From positions 1-5,329 of the forward strand of contig JALWQC010000279.1 in assembly GCA_027080755.1 (NCBI GenBank): 5,329 nt of DNA, read 5' to 3'. The notes under the pieces were generated by a model. The model had not been told where the DNA came from. It saw only the letters and a program-made list of their open reading frames with translations, and searched no databases. The DNA comes from Paracoccaceae bacterium. GTDB taxonomy: Bacteria > Pseudomonadota > Alphaproteobacteria > Rhodobacterales > Rhodobacteraceae. The position numbers were made by a program, and so were the translations under genes. Below, piece by piece: positions 1 through 5,329 of the stretch (positions within the stretch are counted from its first letter, which is position 1; the number at the start of each line of letters is the position of its first letter).

Positions 1-522
1 CTCCGAGTCCGCCGCGCGGGTGATCAGCTTTTGCGAGATGCCGGCGGTCAGGGGATAGACAGCCTCGAACGGGGGCAGCTCGTTTCCCGCGTCGGGGGGC
101 AGGATGTGGTCGGGGTGGGTCATCTGCGCCAGCCCGTCGAACAGTTCCACCCGCCCCGAGACAATCCGGCGCGCGCCGATCGGCAACATCCGCTGGATCC
201 AGTCGGAATGGGCGTGGAAAAACACCAGCTGGAAATCCGTTTCGCTGTCGCGCACCAGAACCCGATACGGACGACCGCGACTGCGCGGGGGCTGATGCGC
301 CGTTACCTCTATTTCCACGGTGGCGATGGCGGGGAACTCCAGCCCGTTGATGCTGGCGCGCGGGCGCCGGTCCACCACCGAATGGGGCAAGGTAAACAGC
401 AGGTCCCGCGGGCGGGTAATCCCCATATTGGCAAAATTCCGCGCCGATTTCGGGCCGACACCGGACAGAACCGTCAGGTCGGCAAACAGGGGGAACAGAA
501 TCTCGGGGCGCGAGTGGCTCAT
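1..522 (-). CDS. recG: ATP-dependent DNA helicase RecG, N-terminal part (cut by window edge)
   Basis: RecG is a superfamily 2 helicase that reverses stalled replication forks and migrates branched DNA during recombination and repair. Only the first 174 residues are present; the family is usually near 700, so the helicase motor lies beyond the left edge. Visible are the helix-hairpin-helix-like opening (LSGVGPKSARNF, residues 19-30, then DLLFTLPHSVVDRR, 40-53) and much of the OB-fold wedge domain that splits the branch point (about 60-145, including LVFFHAHSDWIQ at 99-110 and IVSGRVELFDG at 120-130). The family-typical YPLTAGISQK follows at 156-165. The ATG at 522 is chosen because the upstream ATG (550) and GTG (535) are out of frame; no strong Shine-Dalgarno precedes it. 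It begins 31 bp after the ligA stop, suggesting read-through transcription and perhaps coupled translation from ligA. Recognition is by recalled family motifs. Confidence 0.93.
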   Translation of the reverse strand, partial: MSHSRPEILFPLFADLTVLSGVGPKSARNFANMGITRPRDLLFTLPHSVVDRRPRASINGLEFPAIATVEIEVTAHQPPRSRGRPYRVLVRDSETDFQLVFFHAHSDWIQRMLPIGARRIVSGRVELFDGLAQMTHPDHILPPDAGNELPPFEAVYPLTAGISQKLITRAADSE

Positions 523-553
523 GCGGGTATTTCACGCGATGGCGGCGCATTTA

Positions 554-2719
<2,166 letters not shown>

Positions 2720-3427
2720 CTAGACCGCGATTTTATGTTCGCCCGCATCGCTGACCGGATCGCGCAGGACATAGCCGCGCCCCCAGACCGTTTCGATATA
2801 GTTTTCCCCGTCCAGCGCCACGGACAGTTTTTTGCGCAGCTTGCAGATAAACACGTCGATGATCTTCAGTTCCGGCTCGTCCATGCCGCCATACAGGTGG
2901 TTCAGGAACATTTCCTTGGTCAGGGTGGTCCCCTTGCGCAGGCTCAGCAGTTCCAGCATCTGGTATTCCTTGCCCGTCAGGTGCATCGGCTCGCCGTCGA
3001 CCTCTATGGTCTTGGCATCCAGATTGACCGAAATCCGCCCGGTGTGGATCACCGATTGCGCGTGCCCCTTGGAGCGGCGCACAATGGCATGGATGCGCGC
3101 CACCAGTTCCTCGCGGTGGAAGGGTTTTGTCAGATAGTCGTCTGCCCCGAATCCGAACCCCTTGATCTTGTTTTCCGTGTCATCCATCCCCGACAGGATC
3201 AGGATCGGCGTTTCCACCCGCGCCAGACGCAACTGGCGCAACACTTCGTGGCCGGTCATGTCCGGCAGGTTCAGGTCCAGCAGGATGATATCGTAATCAT
3301 ACAGCTTGGCCAGATCTATGCCTTCTTCGCCCAGATCGGTGGAATAGACATTCAGGTTGGCACTCGCCAACATCATTTCGATGCTTCTGGATGTGGTCGG
3401 GTCATCCTCTATCAACAAGACACGCAT
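2720..3427 (-). CDS. ctrA: Cell-cycle response regulator CtrA
   Basis: CtrA is the OmpR/PhoB-family transcription factor phosphorylated through the CckA-ChpT phosphorelay. In Caulobacter it controls replication initiation and cell-cycle genes; in Rhodobacterales it mainly governs motility and gene transfer agents. The 235-residue product has an intact receiver domain (about 1-120): acidic pocket IEDD at 6-9, phospho-acceptor Asp51 in LLDLNLPDM, Ser79 as the switch hydroxyl, and Tyr98 and Lys101 in DDYLTKPF. A winged-helix output domain follows (about 125-228), with the hallmark stretch [20 protein letters not shown], then [20 protein letters not shown] and [10 protein letters not shown], close to my recall of Caulobacter CtrA. 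The ATG at 3427 has AAAGGA (complement of 3437-3442) nine bases upstream. The last residues are HKIAV, not the Ala-Ala end that makes Caulobacter CtrA a ClpXP substrate. The upstream gap carries CtrA-like boxes, suggesting autoregulation. Confidence 0.97.
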   Translation of the reverse strand: MRVLLIEDDPTTSRSIEMMLASANLNVYSTDLGEEGIDLAKLYDYDIILLDLNLPDMTGHEVLRQLRLARVETPILILSGMDDTENKIKGFGFGADDYLTKPFHREELVARIHAIVRRSKGHAQSVIHTGRISVNLDAKTIEVDGEPMHLTGKEYQMLELLSLRKGTTLTKEMFLNHLYGGMDEPELKIIDVFICKLRKKLSVALDGENYIETVWGRGYVLRDPVSDAGEHKIAV

Positions 3428-3436
3428 TAACGGTTA

Positions 3437-3442
3437 TCCTTT
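3437..3442 (-). promoter_or_regulatory. ctrA Shine-Dalgarno
   Basis: The minus strand reads AAAGGA nine bases before the ATG at 3427. It supports that start and shows the ctrA leader is a conventional translated message. The spacer between it and the ATG contains TAACC and GTTAA, so the rightward-facing half-site array runs into the translation start region. Confidence 0.7.
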
Positions 3443-3489
3443 TATTATTGGTTACACCTACTTCTCGAGGTTACTATTTGGTAAAAAGG

Positions 3490-3505
3490 TTAACCAAAGA
3501 TTACC
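3490..3505. promoter_or_regulatory. Probable CtrA-binding box before ctrA
   Basis: The plus strand reads TTAA, seven bases, then TTAC, one mismatch from the TTAA-N7-TTAA consensus known for CtrA; both halves extend to TTAACC and TTACC, placing the repeats one helical turn (11 bp) apart. The box ends about 62 bp upstream of the ctrA start. If the weak AATAGT (minus strand, 3478-3473) is the -10 element, the box would cover the -35 region, the position expected for a CtrA-activated promoter that lacks a good -35. Autoregulation of ctrA is known in Caulobacter; here it is inferred from the motif. Confidence 0.55.
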
Positions 3506-3531
3506 AACTGCAAGTTGTTTACCAACTCTCG

Positions 3532-3810
3532 TTAAAGTTGTCTATATTTTTTCAGGTGAGTCACCCGCAGCGCCCCCTTTCCGTGTTGCAGCATGGCCGT
3601 TTCCCAGGATTTGAATTCCTCTTCCGTCAGGTCATACATGCGGCAGGCTTCCTCCAGCGTGATCAGGCCGGCGTTGACCGCCAGCACCACGGTGGCCTTG
3701 CGCCGTGCCACCCATCGCCGGGTGTTTTTTTCCGGCAAGTCGCTGCGTGTCAGCACAGAGCCATCCGGCAGTTTGACCGAGGCCGGCCCGTTTTCCATAC
3801 GAATATACAT
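3532..3810 (-). CDS. sciP: SciP-like CtrA-antagonist regulator (DUF1153 family)
   Basis: SciP is a small helix-turn-helix protein which, in Caulobacter, binds CtrA and/or target-promoter DNA in the swarmer stage and blocks CtrA-dependent transcription. The product is 92 residues from the ATG at 3810. Recognisable family features are KLPDGSVLTRSDLP (13-26), the basic TRRWVARRKATVV (30-42), the helical GLITLEEACRMYDLTEEEFKSW (48-69) and the C-terminal HGKGALRVTHLKKYR (76-90). A longer reading from ATG 3822 adds four residues (MGER), but the GGGGGAAAGA immediately before 3810 is a good Shine-Dalgarno for the inner start, and the family as I recall it begins with an M-(Y/F)-(I/L) sequence. It lies 104 bp upstream of ctrA on the same strand without a terminator, so the two may be co-transcribed. 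The family assignment is strong; the exact function here is taken from Caulobacter. Confidence 0.9.
   Translation of the reverse strand: MYIRMENGPASVKLPDGSVLTRSDLPEKNTRRWVARRKATVVLAVNAGLITLEEACRMYDLTEEEFKSWETAMLQHGKGALRVTHLKKYRQL
3555..3565. promoter_or_regulatory. GANTC site inside an 11-bp palindrome, end of sciP
   Basis: GGTGAGTCACC is a perfect odd palindrome centred on GAGTC (3558-3562), a match to the GANTC target of the cell-cycle methyltransferase CcrM. It lies in the last codons of sciP, about 130 bp upstream of the ctrA start. In Caulobacter a GANTC in the ctrA P1 promoter makes that promoter sensitive to methylation state. A similar role here is only a possibility, because single GANTC sites also occur by chance. 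Confidence 0.25.
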
Positions 3811-3820
3811 TCTTTCCCCC
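3811..3820 (-). promoter_or_regulatory. sciP Shine-Dalgarno that decides the start
   Basis: The minus strand reads GGGGGAAAGA directly before the ATG at 3810. An in-frame ATG at 3822 would place this purine run inside the coding sequence and has only a weak GAG upstream. The GGGGGA core is the same type as used by ligA, which favours the 92-residue product. Confidence 0.65.
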
Positions 3821-3877
3821 ATATTTCTCGCATGGGCATACTGGCCCGATTTCGTTAATCAGATATGAAAGCGGCGC

Positions 3878-3905
3878 TTGTTGTTGCGTAAAATTTGCCT
3901 ATATT
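3878..3905 (+). promoter_or_regulatory. Probable mnmA promoter
   Basis: TTGTTG (3878-3883) and TATATT (3900-3905) are separated by 16 bp and resemble the -35 and -10 elements of a housekeeping sigma factor; the -10 has five of six consensus bases and the -35 only three. Transcription would begin near 3912, leaving a leader of about 20 bases with the Shine-Dalgarno inside it. The dyad ATTGC-GA-GCAAT (3903-3914) overlaps the -10 and the expected start point and could be an operator. Confidence 0.5.
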
Positions 3906-3918
3906 GCGAGCAATCCCC

Positions 3919-3924
3919 AAGGAG
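3919..3924 (+). promoter_or_regulatory. mnmA Shine-Dalgarno
   Basis: AAGGAG lies six bases before the ATG at 3931, near-ideal sequence and spacing. It settles the start against the in-frame TTG at 3895, which would add twelve residues and lies at the -10 region, upstream of the likely transcription start. Confidence 0.8.
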
Positions 3925-3930
3925 CAGAAT

Positions 3931-5070
3931 ATGACCACCCTTAATTCCCTCGGCTTTGCCAAACCCGAAAGCGAAACCCGTGTGGTTGTTGCCATGTCCG
4001 GCGGGGTCGATTCCTCGGTCGTGGCGGCAAAACTGGCGCGCGAGGGCTATGACGTCGTCGGCGTGACGCTGCAACTTTACGACCACGGCGCGGCACTGGC
4101 CAAAAAGGGGGCCTGCTGTGCGGGGCGCGACATCCACGACGCCCGCCGCGTGGCCGAGGAAATCGGCTTTCCCCATTACGTTCTGGATTACGAAAACCGT
4201 TTCAAGGAAACCGTGATCGAGGAATTCGCCGACGCCTATCTGGCCGGCGCCACCCCGGTTCCCTGCATCCGCTGCAATGAAAAGGTGAAGTTCCGCGACC
4301 TGCTGGAAACCGCGCGCGATCTGGGCGCGGACTGCATGGCAACGGGGCATTACATCCAGCGATTCGACGGCGACAAGGCGGAGCTGCACCAGGCCGCCGA
4401 CCCGGACCGCGATCAAAGCTATTTCCTGTTTTCCACCACGCAGGAGCAGCTCGATTACCTGCGCTTTCCGCTCGGCCATCTGAAATCCAAGGCCGAAACC
4501 CGCGCGCTGGCCGCCGAATACGGGCTGGCGGTGGCGGATAAACCGGACAGTCAGGACATCTGTTTCGTGCCCAACGGCTCTTACGCCGAGGTGATCGAGA
4601 AACTGCGCCCCGGCGCCGCCGACCCCGGCGATATCGTGCATCTGGACGGCGAGGTTCTGGGCCAGCATCGCGGCGTGATCCACTACACCATCGGACAGCG
4701 GCGCGGCCTTGGCATCGGCGGGCGCGAACCGCTTTATGTGGTAAAACTCGATCCCGAAAAACGCCACGTTATCGTCGGCCCGCGCGAGGCGCTGGGAAAA
4801 TCCCGCATTCCGGTGGCGGAAATCAACTGGCTGGGGGATACGGATTTCGCAGCCGCCCCCGAAGGCGGCTGGCCGATGCGGGTGCGCGTGCGCTCTACCC
4901 GTCCGCCGAAAGCCGCGCGCATCCTTCCCACCGGCCCGCATAGCGCCATCGTCGAACTGGAGGTGCCCGAGGACGGCGTTTCCCCCGGTCAGGCCTGCGT
5001 ATTCTACGCCCCCGACAGCACCCGCATCCTTGGCGGCGGCTGGATCATCAAAGAACAGGAAACCCCATGA
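3931..5070 (+). CDS. mnmA: tRNA-specific 2-thiouridylase MnmA
   Basis: MnmA activates U34 of tRNA-Lys, -Glu and -Gln with ATP and transfers sulfur from the TusE/IscS-type relay to make 2-thiouridine, which keeps codon reading accurate. The 379-residue product (E. coli 368) has the N-terminal PP-loop ATPase signature SGGVDSS (23-29), followed by the [19 protein letters not shown] region (61-79). [11 protein letters not shown] (111-121) supplies the probable nucleophile Cys115, and CMATGHY lies at 135-141. [12 protein letters not shown] (203-214) carries the second catalytic Cys211. The tRNA-binding central part includes [13 protein letters not shown] (251-263), and a C-terminal beta-barrel runs to the end. 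All expected catalytic residues are present. The start is fixed by AAGGAG at 3919. Its stop overlaps the next start codon (ATGA), so the two genes are probably translationally coupled. It is transcribed divergently from sciP. Confidence 0.97.
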   Translation: MTTLNSLGFAKPESETRVVVAMSGGVDSSVVAAKLAREGYDVVGVTLQLYDHGAALAKKGACCAGRDIHDARRVAEEIGFPHYVLDYENRFKETVIEEFADAYLAGATPVPCIRCNEKVKFRDLLETARDLGADCMATGHYIQRFDGDKAELHQAADPDRDQSYFLFSTTQEQLDYLRFPLGHLKSKAETRALAAEYGLAVADKPDSQDICFVPNGSYAEVIEKLRPGAADPGDIVHLDGEVLGQHRGVIHYTIGQRRGLGIGGREPLYVVKLDPEKRHVIVGPREALGKSRIPVAEINWLGDTDFAAAPEGGWPMRVRVRSTRPPKAARILPTGPHSAIVELEVPEDGVSPGQACVFYAPDSTRILGGGWIIKEQETP

Positions 5071-5329
5071 CACAGCTTGAAACCGCGCTTGCCAAAGCCG
5101 ATGAAAACATCCCCGCCGCGCTGGATCGTCTGTTCGATCTGCTGCGTATCGAAAGCATCTCCACCGATTCCGCCTATGCACAGGAATGCGTAAAGGCCGC
5201 CGACTGGCTGGTGGCAGAGCTGAACGACATCGGCTTTACGGCCGAGCGCCGCGACACCCCCGGCCACCCGATGGTGGTGGCCCATTCCGGCGGCGAAGGG
5301 CGGCATATGCTGTTTTACGGCCACTACGA
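5067..5329 (+). CDS. M20-family metallopeptidase (dipeptidase/deacylase-like), N-terminal part
   Basis: The first 87 residues are present before the right edge. They show the usual M20 opening: an amphipathic helix ([20 protein letters not shown], 16-35), a second helix with [17 protein letters not shown] (41-57), then [10 protein letters not shown] (67-76) and HMLFYGHY (80-87). That last stretch is the first metal-binding motif, in which the His of GHYD binds zinc; the next codon begins GA, consistent with the expected Asp. GHYD, rather than the GHTD common in DapE/ArgE, is what I recall for dipeptidase-like (CNDP-type) members, so the gene is more likely a broad peptidase than DapE; substrate cannot be assigned from this fragment. 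The start is the ATG of the ATGA overlap with mnmA, with AGGAAA at 5057-5062 as Shine-Dalgarno. No signal peptide is seen, so it is probably cytoplasmic. Confidence 0.85.
   Translation, partial: MTQLETALAKADENIPAALDRLFDLLRIESISTDSAYAQECVKAADWLVAELNDIGFTAERRDTPGHPMVVAHSGGEGRHMLFYGHY

Larger units (their letters stand above)
3432..3523. repeat. Array of GGTWA half-sites upstream of ctrA
   Basis: The AT-rich gap between sciP and ctrA is crowded with one short motif. On the plus strand GGTTA starts at 3432, 3450, 3469 and 3488 (steps of 18, 19 and 19 bp), and GGTAA starts at 3480. The reverse forms are TAACC at 3491 and TTACC at 3501 and 3519 (18 bp apart, within a repeated TTACCAACT). All copies left of about 3491 read GGTWA and all copies right of it read TWACC, so the array points inwards to the perfect palindrome GGTTAACC (3488-3495). 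Seven-base inverted arms TTGGTAA (3478-3484) and TTACCAA (3501-3507) flank that centre. The last GGTTA lies between the ctrA Shine-Dalgarno and start codon. The pattern is seen directly; a role in protein binding is inferred. Confidence 0.6.
3811..3930. other. Divergent sciP / mnmA intergenic region
   Basis: This 120-bp region separates the two transcription arms and must hold outward promoters for both. The mnmA side has a recognisable sigma-70-like promoter and Shine-Dalgarno. On the sciP side no convincing -35/-10 pair is visible. The only CtrA-related feature there is a single half-site TTAACGA (minus strand, 3858-3852), about 42 bp upstream of the sciP start, without a second half at the right spacing. 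No small gene, hairpin terminator or riboswitch was seen. Confidence 0.6.

Noticed and set aside
523..553. A terminator or promoter between ligA and recG
   Set aside because: The 31 bp contain neither a stem with a T-run nor a recognisable -35/-10 pair.
3505..3517. CAACT-GCA-AGTTG inverted repeat after sciP as a terminator
   Set aside because: The stem is only five AT-leaning pairs with a three-base loop and no run of T follows on the transcribed strand, so it is unlikely to stop transcription between sciP and ctrA.
3895..3930. A longer mnmA starting at an in-frame TTG
   Set aside because: The TTG lies beside the predicted -10 element, before the likely transcript start, and has no Shine-Dalgarno; the ATG at 3931 has an ideal one.
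3859..5181. A 440-codon open frame on the minus strand opposite mnmA
   Set aside because: It is a complementary-strand shadow of mnmA and the start of the peptidase gene, with the same low-complexity composition and no family motif.

Overview
The window looks like the chromosome of a GC-rich alphaproteobacterium, most likely of the order Rhodobacterales (Roseobacter/Rhodobacter group). The evidence is a near-canonical CtrA cell-cycle response regulator, a SciP-type (DUF1153) small regulator beside it, and alphaproteobacterial styles of LigA, RecG and MnmA. The lineage is inferred from protein character and gene order, not from a database search.

Layout. From the centre leftwards, on the minus strand and in transcription order, lie sciP (3810-3532), ctrA (3427-2720), ligA (2665-554) and recG (522 to the left edge, N-terminal 174 residues only). 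The gaps are 104, 54 and 31 bp and none holds a recognisable terminator, so these four genes could form one transcription unit with an extra internal promoter before ctrA. From the centre rightwards, on the plus strand, mnmA (3931-5070) overlaps by 4 bp the start of an M20-family metallopeptidase gene cut by the right edge. A 120-bp divergent intergenic region (3811-3930) separates the two arms. It carries the mnmA promoter and Shine-Dalgarno sequence, and presumably the sciP promoter.

How the genes relate. CtrA is the OmpR-type response regulator that controls cell-cycle, motility and (in Rhodobacterales) gene-transfer-agent genes. In Caulobacter SciP is the small protein that opposes CtrA-dependent transcription. 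Here the activator and its antagonist are neighbours on one strand, with DNA ligase and the RecG fork-remodelling helicase downstream, which physically links a cell-cycle regulator to replication and repair enzymes. MnmA (2-thiolation of tRNA wobble uridine) and the peptidase look like housekeeping functions without an evident tie to this circuit.

The most interesting non-coding stretch is the AT-rich sciP-ctrA gap. It holds a CtrA-like box (TTAA-N7-TTAC) inside an array of GGTWA half-sites that point towards a central GGTTAACC palindrome. On the ctrA side they are spaced mainly at 18-19 bp. A second point of interest is a potential RNA hairpin covering the ligA Shine-Dalgarno. No mobile element, CRISPR array, tRNA, rRNA or broken gene was seen.
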